From Bacteroidales bacterium (GTDB taxonomy: Bacteria > Bacteroidota > Bacteroidia > Bacteroidales > GCA-2748055): a stretch of 64,000 bases of DNA. The notes below the pieces were generated by a model. The model was given only the letters and a program-made list of their open reading frames with translations. It did no database searches and was not told where the DNA came from. The number at the start of each line of letters is the position of its first letter. Within the stretch, counting starts at the first letter, position 1. The position numbers were made by a program, and so were the translations under genes. Below are positions 46,061 to 54,836 of the stretch, in pieces. The DNA lies in assembly GCA_029210585.1 (NCBI GenBank), contig JARGFP010000007.1:62001-126000 (forward strand), given 5' to 3'.

Positions 46061-46849
46061 ATGAGTACGAGGTCTGAAAAAATGGAAGCATTCGGAAGAA
46101 TTCTTGATATCATGGATGAACTGCGGGAGAAGTGTCCCTGGGACCGGGAGCAGACCATGGAATCGCTCAGGAACCTTACCATAGAGGAAACATATGAACT
46201 GGCCGATGCGATCATCGAAAAGGATATGGACGAGATTCGGACGGAGCTGGGCGACCTGTTGCTGCATATTGTATTCTATGCCAAAATCGGTGATGAAAAA
46301 TCGGTTTTCGATATCACCGATGTGATCAATACCGTGAGTGAAAAATTGATTTTCAGGCATCCGCACGTGTTTGGCGAACGGGAAGTTACCGGGTCAAAGG
46401 AAGTGATCAGCAATTGGGAAGAATTGAAAATGAAGGAAAACAATGGCACCAAGCGCGTACTCAGCGGTGTGCCGAAAACGCTTCCTGCGCTGATAAAGGC
46501 GCATCGTGTACAGGACAAGGCACGTGCCGTGGGGTTCGACTGGGCCAGTCCTGACGATATCTGGGAGAAGGTTTCCGAGGAGGTAGGCGAAGTGCGCAGT
46601 GAACTGAGAAGCGGCAGCAGGGAGCAGCTGGAAAGTGAATTCGGCGACCTCCTGTTTTCCATCGTCAATGCTGCCAGGTTATATGATATCGAACCCGAGA
46701 CAGCGCTGGAACGTGCAAACCTGAAGTTCATGCACCGCTTCAACTACATCGAGGAGCATGCACGGGCAAATGGCAGGAACATCAATGCGCTGACCCTGGA
46801 AGAGATGGATGCACTGTGGGAAGAAGCCAAACAGAAAGAAAACAACTGA
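46061..46849 (+). CDS. mazG: Nucleoside triphosphate pyrophosphohydrolase MazG
   Basis: 262-residue house-cleaning enzyme cutting NTPs to NMP and PPi. Two MazG helical repeats are present: LREKCPWDREQTMESLRN then EETYELADAIIE with ELGDLLLHIVF in the first, and VSEEVGEVRSELRSG with EFGDLLFSIVNAARLY in the second. Metal-binding Glu/Asp residues are intact in both. ATG at 46061 chosen (MSTRSEKMEAF); the in-frame ATG at 46037 would add eight poorly conserved residues. Likely co-transcribed with the preceding gene. Confidence 0.95.
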   Translation: MSTRSEKMEAFGRILDIMDELREKCPWDREQTMESLRNLTIEETYELADAIIEKDMDEIRTELGDLLLHIVFYAKIGDEKSVFDITDVINTVSEKLIFRHPHVFGEREVTGSKEVISNWEELKMKENNGTKRVLSGVPKTLPALIKAHRVQDKARAVGFDWASPDDIWEKVSEEVGEVRSELRSGSREQLESEFGDLLFSIVNAARLYDIEPETALERANLKFMHRFNYIEEHARANGRNINALTLEEMDALWEEAKQKENN

Positions 46850-46859
46850 GGAGAGAGTT

Positions 46860-47372
46860 CTAAGTATCCTTTGGCTTTTCTGTGTCTTTGGCTTTACCGG
46901 TACCTGCACTGTCATCTTGCTCTTCGCTTGCGCCACTGTCTTCGTCTGCTGCTGAATCTTCTTCTGCCTGTTCCTTGTCGACGACTTCAAGGAGTCCAAG
47001 TTCGTGCAGCAGGCTGTACCATGTCAGAACCTTCTTGATGTCAGATACATATACACGCACCGCATCATATTCGGGCAAGACTTCCGCAAAATAGGCTTTA
47101 AGTTGTTCGTTCCCCGATTTCGGATCGGCGGTGATACCACCTGCTTCTTTTTCATGGATCCTGAAGAGCACATCAGCCAGAGGCATGTCTTCGGTTTCCG
47201 TAAAAATGGAAATATCCTCGAGCGCACTTACCCGTGCAGTTGGCGGTGCCACCGTACGTTTCTTGTCTGTAAGAGATTCCACTACAATTCCGTTGCGTGC
47301 CTGCGCCAGGTACCTGAACAATCCGCCTTTTCCGGATATCGCCATCAGGTCTTTCACATTGATCGTTTTCAT
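46860..47372 (-). CDS. DUF5606 family protein
   Basis: 170-residue cytoplasmic protein found across Bacteroidota. The N-terminal domain reads INVKDLMAISGKGGLFRYLA then NGIVVESLTDKKRTV and RVSALEDISIFTET; a second helical domain (about 85-135) follows. The C-terminal 38 residues are disordered and highly charged (EQAEEDSAADEDSGAS..., ending GKAKDTEKPKDT). Function unknown; it sits next to the TerB/DnaJ and coaE genes on the minus strand, a conserved neighbourhood. Converges with mazG. Confidence 0.85.
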   Translation of the reverse strand: MKTINVKDLMAISGKGGLFRYLAQARNGIVVESLTDKKRTVAPPTARVSALEDISIFTETEDMPLADVLFRIHEKEAGGITADPKSGNEQLKAYFAEVLPEYDAVRVYVSDIKKVLTWYSLLHELGLLEVVDKEQAEEDSAADEDSGASEEQDDSAGTGKAKDTEKPKDT

Positions 47373-47396
47373 TTTTTTCTATTTTTCCGGGCCGGA

Positions 47397-48125
47397 TCAG
47401 CTGATCCCCCGTTCCTTTTTAATATTATCGTAAGCATCCTTCACTTTCCTGAATTTTTCCTGTGCCACCTGCTTAAAATCATCACCAAGGTGGCTTACTT
47501 TGTCGGGATGGTACTTCATGGCCATCCTTCGGTAGGCTTTTTTCACCTCTTCATTGGCAGCAGTGGTATCGATTTCAAGGATCTTGTAAGAAGCATCTGA
47601 AGCGCTGATGAACATGGCCTGGATGCTATCGATGTCGGAGGACGTAATGTTCATATATCCAGCGATCCTCCTGATCATCTCCTTCTCTGATTCCGTGATC
47701 CCGGCATCGGCTGCGGCAATACCGAACAGGAAATGGACCATTTCAAGCCGGTAGGAATAATCCAGGCGCTGGTTCAGTTGTGCCGTAACGTCGCGTACCG
47801 GGATGTGTTGTTTGAGGATATCCCGCAGCATGACGATGGCCTCCTGTGCGGTATCGCTCCCAAACCGGGTATGGAAATAATTCTTCACATAATCGAGCTC
47901 ACTTTTCATTATCCGTCCATCTGCCTTCATCACTGCGGCAACCAGTACAAGCAGCGATGCTGCATAATCGCCTCTTCTTGTTGTTGAGGACTGGTAGATC
48001 CTTCCCTGGGTTTGTGTAGCTCCGGTATCGAACATTGAACCCAGTGCGAGTCCGAGTATTCCGCCGATGGGACCTCCCACGGCCCAACCCAGTCCAAGTC
48101 CAACCCATTTAGCAAATTTTGCCAT
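47397..48125 (-). CDS. DjlA-like TerB/DnaJ co-chaperone
   Basis: 242-residue protein with a Gly-rich hydrophobic N-terminus (LGLGWAVGGPIGGILGLALG, 10-29), a TerB-like acidic helical domain (about 50-165) and a C-terminal J domain (about 180-240) with YHPDK at 205-209. J domains stimulate the ATPase of DnaK. The layout resembles E. coli DjlA, which is membrane-attached by its N-terminal helix. It is placed 3 bp after coaE on the minus strand and before the DUF5606 gene, so probably one operon. Confidence 0.9.
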   Translation of the reverse strand: MAKFAKWVGLGLGWAVGGPIGGILGLALGSMFDTGATQTQGRIYQSSTTRRGDYAASLLVLVAAVMKADGRIMKSELDYVKNYFHTRFGSDTAQEAIVMLRDILKQHIPVRDVTAQLNQRLDYSYRLEMVHFLFGIAAADAGITESEKEMIRRIAGYMNITSSDIDSIQAMFISASDASYKILEIDTTAANEEVKKAYRRMAMKYHPDKVSHLGDDFKQVAQEKFRKVKDAYDNIKKERGIS

Positions 48126-48128
48126 CTG

Positions 48129-48719
48129 TTATCTGTTTAGTTTCGAAAATTTATTGTGCAAATCTACAATTTGTGGCAGAATCATGCGATCATTGTCGTT
48201 GTAAATCACAAAATCGGACAACAACTCCTTCTGCTGGTCGTTCATTTGCCGCTCCATTCTTTTCCGGACTTCTGCTTCCGTTACCTGGTCTCTTTCCATA
48301 ACCCTGTTGATACGCACGGAAGCTTCCGCTTTTACAAAAACGGTAAAATCCATCGCTGCGGCTCCGCCTGATTCAAAAAGGATCGCCGCCTCCTCCATCA
48401 CATAAGCATGGGTGGCATGCCGCCTTGTCCATCTGTCAAAATCCTTGCGCACAGCGGGATGTACAATATCATTGAGCCGGGTGAGCAGGTCATCATCGCC
48501 GAACACCTTATCTGCCAGGTAGCTGCGGTTCAGTGTACCGCCGGCGTAGGCAGCTTCGCCAAATAACCCTTTCACACCGGCAATCACAGTTGCATCCGAC
48601 TCCATCAACCGCCGGGCCTCCTTATCTGCCTCATATACCGGTACCCCAAGTTCCTGAAAAACACTGCCTACAAGTGTCTTCCCACTGCCAATTCCCCCGG
48701 TGAGTCCGATTTTCAGCAT
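48129..48719 (-). CDS. coaE: Dephospho-CoA kinase
   Basis: 196-residue enzyme for the last step of CoA synthesis, phosphorylating the ribose 3'-OH of dephospho-CoA. P-loop LTGGIGSGKTLV (6-17), the CoA-domain region VYEADKEARRLME near 32-44, HPAVRKDFDRW near 88-98 and the LID RVMERDQVTEAEVRKRM near 138-154. Start overlaps the stop of the YbbR gene (TAATG), so translation is coupled. Confidence 0.96.
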   Translation of the reverse strand: MLKIGLTGGIGSGKTLVGSVFQELGVPVYEADKEARRLMESDATVIAGVKGLFGEAAYAGGTLNRSYLADKVFGDDDLLTRLNDIVHPAVRKDFDRWTRRHATHAYVMEEAAILFESGGAAAMDFTVFVKAEASVRINRVMERDQVTEAEVRKRMERQMNDQQKELLSDFVIYNDNDRMILPQIVDLHNKFSKLNR

Positions 48720-49723
48720 TATTTTACTGATAACAGGTATTCGACAGTCTGGGGATAGAAACTCACCCCGCTGAGGTCATTGGGCACGGTTCGGAGTTGC
48801 ACCTGTAACCGCGACTTATTTTCCAGTGTTTCCTCGTAATCCACACCGGCCCAAAAAGCTTCCGGAACGATCCGTTCGTAATTGCTCAATCCTATCCGGC
48901 CTGTCACCCGCACCTCCTGGGGGAATGTCTGCATCAGCAATGAGTCGGGCAACCCGCTGATCTGCACCGGAACCATGACCTGTACCTCGGTCATCTTCTC
49001 CAGTTCAATCGTACATTCCACCCGGTCCGTGGAATACCTGATACGCGGGAATCTCGTCAGCTGGACCATTCCCCTGTAACTTTTTTCCAATGTTCCCAGG
49101 CCGATCGTTTTCGTCGGGACTGCCTGCAATGTATCGACATATATATCAGGTCCTGTAACCCGGACTGAATCGGGCCGGATCGCCACCTCGTTTTTCAGTA
49201 TAAAATTCCTGCCCGGTGTAAAGTTGATCACAGGTTGCACCGGTATTTTCCGGCTCACTTCGGTGGCGAACTGAAAGATCAGTGAGTCAGGGCTGATTTC
49301 AAGCAATTGCAGTTCACTCGGAAGTTGCCGGGCCACCCTTTCCCTGGCAAAGCGTGTAAGGAGAAACAACCTGGAAGTGTCCCCGTTCACTGTGTTCATG
49401 GTAAAGGATGTTACCGGGAAGCTAAGGGGGATGGGGCGGTTACTTAATTTATAGCTCAGCAGGGCATAGCCGTGTGCATTCACCTTCAGCCCCAGGTGAT
49501 CAGGCACATCGTTCACAAGCATTTTATTTTCGGGGAACTTGCTGTAGGAAATGGGGTATTTGATCTCGGTGGTATATTTCTTGCTCAGTGCATTGAGCAG
49601 CCAGATGACGATGGCAATGGCCAGGAAGAAGGAGAAGACGATCATCTTCCGTTTCCATTCCAGGTGTTTTGTTTTCCGGAATTCGGAAAGCCTGGATTTA
49701 TTTCTCGAGTCTTCAGCTGCCAT
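48719..49723 (-). CDS. YbbR-like domain protein
   Basis: 334-residue single-pass membrane protein. A basic N-terminus (KTKHLEWKRK) precedes one transmembrane helix MIVFSFFLAIAIVIWLLNALS (about 27-47), then three or four YbbR-type beta repeats outside (for example FEFATEVSRKIPVQPVINF-like region near 150-170 and VMVPVQISGLPDSLLMQTFP near 254-273). In other bacteria YbbR (CdaR) controls the diadenylate cyclase. No cdaA lies beside it here, but a PgpH-type c-di-AMP phosphodiesterase is 10 kb away. Its stop overlaps coaE's ATG. Confidence 0.9.
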   Translation of the reverse strand: MAAEDSRNKSRLSEFRKTKHLEWKRKMIVFSFFLAIAIVIWLLNALSKKYTTEIKYPISYSKFPENKMLVNDVPDHLGLKVNAHGYALLSYKLSNRPIPLSFPVTSFTMNTVNGDTSRLFLLTRFARERVARQLPSELQLLEISPDSLIFQFATEVSRKIPVQPVINFTPGRNFILKNEVAIRPDSVRVTGPDIYVDTLQAVPTKTIGLGTLEKSYRGMVQLTRFPRIRYSTDRVECTIELEKMTEVQVMVPVQISGLPDSLLMQTFPQEVRVTGRIGLSNYERIVPEAFWAGVDYEETLENKSRLQVQLRTVPNDLSGVSFYPQTVEYLLSVK

Positions 49724-49740
49724 CAGGAGTTAAAATTACT

Positions 49741-49783
49741 AAAAAAAAGGAGTTCATCCTGCAAGCTGCCAGGTGAACTCCTT
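49741..49783 (-). terminator. Strong intrinsic terminator after yajC
   Basis: On the minus strand AAGGAGTTCA (rev. of 49774-49783) pairs with TGAACTCCTT (rev. of 49747-49756), extended by CCTG/CAGG, and is followed by a run of eight T (49741-49748). It lies 20 bp past the yajC stop and should separate nusB-DUF1573-yajC from ybbR-coaE. Confidence 0.88.
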
Positions 49784-49802
49784 CAAAGAAGTGATTTACC
49801 GT

Positions 49803-50129
49803 TTATTTCTTTGCAGCTACATCCGTATCTGAGGCATCCTTCACGATGGCAGTCTTATCGACCTTCACAATAATATTGTCGGCGATTTCCAGTGTAACGG
49901 TAGTGTCCTTTACATCGTTGATCTTTCCGTACAGTCCACCGCTGGTGAGCACCTTGTCGCCTCTTTTAAGCGAACTACGGTAATTGGTCATCTCTTTTTG
50001 TTTTTTCACTTGCGGACGAATCATAAAAAAATAGAAAACCACGATGATCAGCACCAAAAAGATCAGTGATTGCATTCCCGGTGTACCCGGTGTTCCGCCA
50101 TTCTGTAACAATACAAATAATGAATTCAT
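49803..50129 (-). CDS. yajC: Preprotein translocase accessory subunit YajC
   Basis: 108-residue membrane protein associated with SecDF. One transmembrane helix (SLIFLVLIIVVFYFFMIRP, about 21-39) followed by the family segment QVKKQKEMTNYRSSLKRGDK, then VLTSGGLYGKINDVKDTTVT and a short beta-rich tail ending VAAKK. Length and layout are standard. Between a DUF1573 lipoprotein gene (18 bp) and a terminator. Confidence 0.96.
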   Translation of the reverse strand: MNSLFVLLQNGGTPGTPGMQSLIFLVLIIVVFYFFMIRPQVKKQKEMTNYRSSLKRGDKVLTSGGLYGKINDVKDTTVTLEIADNIIVKVDKTAIVKDASDTDVAAKK

Positions 50130-50147
50130 AATAAATGTTTATTTCAA

Positions 50148-50582
50148 TTAAAGTTTACTTTCTACAATCGCTTTCAGATAGAGTTGCTCCCTGGTATTTT
50201 CGGCATTTGTCTGCACGGTGATTCTGATATTCTGGGCACCGCTTTTTCCACTGGAATTGAATACCACCCTGATGGATCCTGTTTCGCCGGGTGCCACTGG
50301 CGCTTTGTCCCAACGGGGCACGGTGCAACCGCAACCTGCCTTGATATCCTGCACGATCAGCGGTACCGTTCCTTCATTCGTATAATCGAACCAGGCGACC
50401 AGCTGTTCGCCTTCCCTGATCGTACCAAGATCATTTACCAGGGTATCAAACCGTATCACCGGCACCGCATCTCCAACATCATTTAAAGAACTTTGTGTTT
50501 CCTTCTCATCCTGTTTCCCGTTCCCGCAACTGCAGGCAAACAGGAACAATACCCCTATCCCGTATGCGGCAATTTGTTTCAT
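50148..50582 (-). CDS. DUF1573 lipoprotein
   Basis: 144-residue lipoprotein: signal MKQIAAYGIGVLFLFACS (lipid Cys17), a short linker (GNGKQDEKETQS) and one immunoglobulin-like DUF1573 domain with the typical GEQLVAWFDYTNEGTVPLIV and IKAGCGCTVPRWDKAPVAPG motifs. Widespread in Bacteroidota, role unknown. Operon position between nusB and yajC is conserved in the phylum. Confidence 0.92.
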   Translation of the reverse strand: MKQIAAYGIGVLFLFACSCGNGKQDEKETQSSLNDVGDAVPVIRFDTLVNDLGTIREGEQLVAWFDYTNEGTVPLIVQDIKAGCGCTVPRWDKAPVAPGETGSIRVVFNSSGKSGAQNIRITVQTNAENTREQLYLKAIVESKL

Positions 50583-50600
50583 CCGAACTGCAAAGATAAT

Positions 50601-51587
50601 TTATTTCTGCGGTCTATCATCAAATTCACCGATAAGACCTCTGCCTGATTTACGTATTTTCTTGCTTTCTTTCAGCTGACTGGCCACTTTATCGAGCACC
50701 CCGTTGATGAACACATTGCTTTTGCTGGTACTGTAGACTTTGGCAATTTCCAGGTATTCATTCATTGTCACTTTGGTTGGGATCGACGGAAATCCAACGA
50801 ATTCAGCGATGGCCATCTGCATGATCAGAATATCCATGAAAGCGATCCGGTCCAGGTCCCAGTTCTTTGTATTGGTCTTGATATATTCGATGTATTCCTC
50901 CTTGTTGGCAATTGATTTGCGCAGCAATTTGATGGCAAATTCCTTGTCTTCGGGAACATCTGACCCTGCTGTGGGTTTATACAGTGGCAGCAGGGGGTCC
51001 TTGTGGCTCCCGTCCTCCCGGAACCTTTTCAGCGTCTTGATTATCATGCTGACCATATACTCCAGGTCGTCGGTCCAATAGATACTTTGCTCTTCAAGCA
51101 CCTGTTCCAGGTTCTCGCTGGGATAAATGATATCTACAAGCAGGTGGTTAAAGAGTTTGATCTCATCGGTGAATGTGACATGCTCTGCTGACATGAAATC
51201 CTGGAAATCCTCATCTTCGATGATCCTAGCATACAACTCCTTAATCAGCTCCGGGTAATTGACCCATGAAATTTTCTTTACATCGATATACCGGAGCAAC
51301 TGGTCACAATTCCTGAAATGCTCAATCAGGCGGGAATCGATAAACCGGGTATTCGGGCGAAGATCTTCATCGGTGGGAACCAGCTTTTTGCGGGCCAGGT
51401 CGATGCGCGATTCTGCATAATTCGCGATTTCAATCAGCAAAACAAAGAGGGAATGGTAGAGGTCGTATGCCTTGTTGATATTGAAGAGCAGCTCCTTCTC
51501 TGCTTTGGACACCTGTCCGTCCCCGGAATTGTAATAAGCATATAACGTTTGCAGCGTCTTGATACGGATTTGCCTTCTGCTGATCAT
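50601..51587 (-). CDS. nusB: Transcription antitermination protein NusB
   Basis: 328 residues, the long Bacteroidota form of NusB. The N-terminus from the ATG at 51587 is MISRRQIRIKTLQTLYAYYN, the typical RNA-binding helix. A phylum-specific insertion occupies about 60-200, and the conserved C-terminal core is NWDLDRIAFMDILIMQMAI then TKVTMNEYLEIAKVYST and FINGVLDKVA. NusB works with NusE on rRNA boxA. An in-frame ATG at 51623 adds 12 residues not expected. First gene of the nusB-DUF1573-yajC operon; diverges from the Pur-alpha-like gene. Confidence 0.93.
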   Translation of the reverse strand: MISRRQIRIKTLQTLYAYYNSGDGQVSKAEKELLFNINKAYDLYHSLFVLLIEIANYAESRIDLARKKLVPTDEDLRPNTRFIDSRLIEHFRNCDQLLRYIDVKKISWVNYPELIKELYARIIEDEDFQDFMSAEHVTFTDEIKLFNHLLVDIIYPSENLEQVLEEQSIYWTDDLEYMVSMIIKTLKRFREDGSHKDPLLPLYKPTAGSDVPEDKEFAIKLLRKSIANKEEYIEYIKTNTKNWDLDRIAFMDILIMQMAIAEFVGFPSIPTKVTMNEYLEIAKVYSTSKSNVFINGVLDKVASQLKESKKIRKSGRGLIGEFDDRPQK

Positions 51588-51764
51588 TTCTAAAGAACCT
51601 CTTTTTGAATTAATTTGTGACAAATTTACACTATTTTTCTGAATCTTCGGTCATGGCATCTGTGCCTGATTTCCATATTAATTTGAATATTAACAAAATA
51701 TTTTACATTTTTGAATAGGAATCGTAAACTGAATATCTGAAGAACCCTAACTAAATCATCAGAA

Positions 51765-52175
51765 ATGAACGAAGAAGGATCAGAAAAAAAAGACGGGATG
51801 GCAAGCGAAAAGCCCAGGGAAGAAATTCACTCGAAGGTTGTAAGGGCCGGAAAGAGGACTTATTTTTTCGATGTCAAGGCGACGAAGCGGAATGATTATT
51901 ATCTTACCATCACCGAGAGTAAGAAGCGTTTTGGACGGGACGGCAAATTCTTTTATGAAAAGCACAAGCTTTTCCTTTACAAAGAGGACTTTGACAAATT
52001 TGCTGACGGTTTAAATGAAGTGATTGAATTCATTCGTGAGGCGAATCCGCAAATGATTGAGCCGGAAGATGTTCCTGTTATGGAGACCGACCATTCCGAA
52101 GAGGAAGAAGTAACTGTTGGTTCCAGGGATTTTACGAGTGTGGAATTTGAGGATCTGGAAGACAACAACGTCTGA
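51765..52175 (+). CDS. Pur-alpha-like nucleic-acid-binding protein (DUF3276)
   Basis: 136-residue protein with one PUR repeat: VVRAGKRTYFFDVKATKRND, then YYLTITESKKRFGRDGKFFYE and KHKLFLYKEDFDKFADGLNE, about 25-95. Such proteins in Bacteroidota and spirochaetes bind single-stranded DNA or RNA as dimers. The N-terminus is charged and the C-terminal 40 residues are acidic (DHSEEEEVTVGS). Stands alone, diverging from nusB, with AT-rich upstream DNA. Confidence 0.9.
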   Translation: MNEEGSEKKDGMASEKPREEIHSKVVRAGKRTYFFDVKATKRNDYYLTITESKKRFGRDGKFFYEKHKLFLYKEDFDKFADGLNEVIEFIREANPQMIEPEDVPVMETDHSEEEEVTVGSRDFTSVEFEDLEDNNV

Positions 52176-52237
52176 TCCGGACATTTTTTACACAAATCAA
52201 ATACATACCTATCCTGTCTTTGCTGCCGGGATGGTAT

Positions 52238-52972
52238 TTATTTGGCATTCCTTTTTTCAATAAAATCCTCTACCTCACTGAATGTGAGCCTTTTTACATT
52301 GGTGACGATACAATTCTCCATTAAAAAATCACCGTACAGGTTGCATTCATCGATACCTTCTGTGAATACATCTTTGACGGCAAACTGAATGGGAAGCAGC
52401 AGCGTAAAGGTGGCAAGGTAACCTGAGAATTCGAACTCCTCGATCTCTGCTTCATACTTTTTCATGATGTAGGGAAATTCACTTTGTATGATTTTCACCT
52501 GGAAATCTGAGAAATCCTGGTGGTTCCTGGCGATCAGCACCACGAAATACCGCAGTTTGTTATCCTTTCCGCCCAGTCCTGTGGAAATAAACACCTGGTT
52601 TTCCTCCAGCAGGTGGCTCTCGAGGTGCATTTTGGACTCCTGGAGGGCAAGAGCGCTCCAGTCCTTCAGTGCGTCCTCGGGATTCCTGGCGTAGGATTCA
52701 ATGGCCCGGAATGCTGCTACATTTTCCATGGTGGCAAGGCGTGCCAGCAACTGTTTCTTGCCATCGGAAGGATAGTCCGGATCGCACAGCAGGTCGACCT
52801 GGTCCAATGCCCAGTCGCCGTCATATTCCTGCGAAATCCGCTTGGAATATTCAAAATACTCCACCTGCAAATCCACGTCGATGGTATCTTCCATAATATT
52901 CAGGTTGCCGGGTTCTTTCCCTATCAACTCCCTGATTTTATCATATAAATTTTCACTATCCTTCATCACCAA
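52238..52972 (-). CDS. Hypothetical protein of a Bacteroidota-wide type
   Basis: 244-residue soluble protein, acidic, no signal peptide or membrane helix. Its first half is helical, with a repeat-like stretch (SDGKKQLLARLATMENVAAFRAIESYARNPEDALKDWS is helical-repeat-like, about 69-107). The second half alternates beta strands (LRYFVVLIARNHQDF, GYLATFTLLLPIQFAV). I cannot assign a domain. A minus-strand TATTTTTG at 53012-53019 may be its -7 box. Neighbours give no clue. Confidence 0.65.
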   Translation of the reverse strand: MVMKDSENLYDKIRELIGKEPGNLNIMEDTIDVDLQVEYFEYSKRISQEYDGDWALDQVDLLCDPDYPSDGKKQLLARLATMENVAAFRAIESYARNPEDALKDWSALALQESKMHLESHLLEENQVFISTGLGGKDNKLRYFVVLIARNHQDFSDFQVKIIQSEFPYIMKKYEAEIEEFEFSGYLATFTLLLPIQFAVKDVFTEGIDECNLYGDFLMENCIVTNVKRLTFSEVEDFIEKRNAK

Positions 52973-53072
52973 GTACTTAACTCAATAAATATAGGGAAAT
53001 ATGCAAAATATCAAAAATATTGGGGTATTAAGTTTTGTTAAATGCAATATGGTCATATTTCCACAGATTTCA

Positions 53073-53080
53073 TAAATTTG
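53073..53080 (+). promoter_or_regulatory. Candidate -7 element for the DUF456 gene
   Basis: TAAATTTG matches TAnnTTTG, 46 bp ahead of the ATG at 53127. Only the -7 box is convincing. Confidence 0.45.
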
Positions 53081-53126
53081 TCCGCACCGCAAAAGCTACT
53101 TGCAAAACAAGTAAAAAAAGCGCACT

Positions 53127-53612
53127 ATGGAAGTACTATTGGTCATAGGGGGAATCGTCTTGATCGTCGTAGGGTTGATTGGCAGTGCGCTGCCTGTTAT
53201 ACCCGGACCACCGCTGGCCTGGGTGGGCTACCTGCTGTTGAAATGGACCAGGTATGTGGCAGACAATGCGACCTACAACAATTCCTTGTGGATCATGCTC
53301 TTCCTGGTGATCCTGGTCACCATCCTTGATTACGTGGTCCCGGTGTGGGGCACAAAACGGTATGGCGGATCAAAGGCCGGGATGTGGGGAGCAACCATCG
53401 GGCTGATCGTGGGATTGTTCCTTGGACCCATTGGTATCATTGCCGGTCCGTTTGCAGGCGCATTCATTGGTGAACTCACGACGGGAAAGCAGCAGCGCGA
53501 AGCATTGCGATCGGGCTGGGGTTCTTTCCTGGGCTTCCTCATGGGGGTCGGCATGAAAATGATGGTATGTGCCACCCTGCTGTTCCTGTTCATATTTTAC
53601 ATGGTCCGGTAA
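53127..53612 (+). CDS. DUF456 membrane protein
   Basis: 161-residue protein with about five hydrophobic helices, Gly-rich throughout. Start MEVLLVIGGIVLIVVGLIGS followed by ALPVIPGPPLAWVGYLL is the DUF456 hallmark, with LDYVVPVWGTKRYGGSK near 69-85 and the Gly zipper GLFLGPIGIIAGPFAGAFIG near 97-116. Function unknown; glycine-zipper features suggest helix packing or oligomers. Single gene between two minus-strand genes. Confidence 0.92.
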   Translation: MEVLLVIGGIVLIVVGLIGSALPVIPGPPLAWVGYLLLKWTRYVADNATYNNSLWIMLFLVILVTILDYVVPVWGTKRYGGSKAGMWGATIGLIVGLFLGPIGIIAGPFAGAFIGELTTGKQQREALRSGWGSFLGFLMGVGMKMMVCATLLFLFIFYMVR

Positions 53613-53796
53613 AGGATACCAAACATCTGTTTTTCAGACATTCTCCAAAAGCGACGCACGAAGTATTTCAGTGTCACAGGTTGTCTTTCAAAACATATGA
53701 ACAACTTATTTGTAAAATAAACAGCATATTTCCCTGGTGCTCCCTTTCAGGTAAGACACAATAAAAAAATCATGAACGGGCAAAAGAGACAATGGA

Positions 53797-54798
53797 CTAT
53801 GCCCCGAGTGTGGCCACCATCACCGCCTTGATGGTATGCAGGCGGTTTTCCGCTTCATCGAAAACAATGGAATGTTCTGATTCAAACACATCGTCAGTCA
53901 CTTCCATGGCTTCGAGCCCGAATTTCCGGAAGATCTCCTCTCCTACTTTGGTATCCCTGTTATGAAAAGCAGGCAAACAGTGGAGGAACCTGACATTTTC
54001 ATTTCCGGTCTTTTCAACCACCTCCTTGTTCACCTGGTAGGGCTGCAGCAATTCGATGCGTTCATTCCATACTTCATCGGGTTCTCCCATGGAGACCCAG
54101 ACATCGGTATACAGGAAATCCACCTCTTTCACACCGGCATCCACATGATCGGTGATGGTGATCGATGCACCCGTCTCTTCGGCAATTTCCCTGCATTGTT
54201 TCACCAGTGCCTCATCGGGCTGACATTGTTTTGGTGCCACGGCCCTGAAATCCATTCCCATTTTGGCAGCCCCCACCAACAGTGAGTTGCCCATATTGTT
54301 CCTGGCATCGCCAAGGTAGGCAAATGAAACCTGGTGCAATGGCTTGTCGGAATGCTCCAGCATGGTCATGAAATCTGCCAGGATTTGTGTCGGGTGAAAT
54401 TCATTGGTCAGACCATTCCACACGGGAACACCGGCATATTTACCAAGCTCTTCGACCACCTCCTGTCCGAAGCCGCGGTATTCGATTCCATCGTACATCC
54501 GTCCCAGCACACGTGCAGTATCTTTCATCGATTCCTTTTGACCGATCTGGGATCCGGACGGACCGAGGTATGTAACGTGTGCACCCTGTTCATAGGCCGC
54601 CACCTCGAAGGCACAGCGCGTGCGCGTGGAGGCTTTTTCAAAGATCAGGGCAATGCTTTTTTCTTTCAGCCGGGGCACCTCTGTGCCGCTGTATTTGGCC
54701 TTTTTCAGTGAAAAACTGAGGTCCAGCAGAAACCGTATCTCTTCTGGTGAAAAATCAAGTAATTTCAAAAAATTCCTGTTGCGCACATTATAAGCCAT
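53797..54798 (-). CDS. argF: Ornithine carbamoyltransferase
   Basis: 333-residue transcarbamylase interconverting ornithine plus carbamoyl phosphate and citrulline. The carbamoyl-phosphate loop is [13 protein letters not shown] (54-66), with [15 protein letters not shown] near 98-112, the ornithine/metal-free loop region and the active-site [10 protein letters not shown] near 271-280. The [12 protein letters not shown] form and association with arcC suggest the catabolic type, inferred. Followed upstream on the same strand by arcC with a 38-bp gap, so both are probably co-transcribed from the arcC promoter. Confidence 0.95.
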   Translation of the reverse strand: MAYNVRNRNFLKLLDFSPEEIRFLLDLSFSLKKAKYSGTEVPRLKEKSIALIFEKASTRTRCAFEVAAYEQGAHVTYLGPSGSQIGQKESMKDTARVLGRMYDGIEYRGFGQEVVEELGKYAGVPVWNGLTNEFHPTQILADFMTMLEHSDKPLHQVSFAYLGDARNNMGNSLLVGAAKMGMDFRAVAPKQCQPDEALVKQCREIAEETGASITITDHVDAGVKEVDFLYTDVWVSMGEPDEVWNERIELLQPYQVNKEVVEKTGNENVRFLHCLPAFHNRDTKVGEEIFRKFGLEAMEVTDDVFESEHSIVFDEAENRLHTIKAVMVATLGA

Positions 54799-54836
54799 AT
54801 CTGTTGTGTGTTTATATTCAGGTGTACAAAATTAGA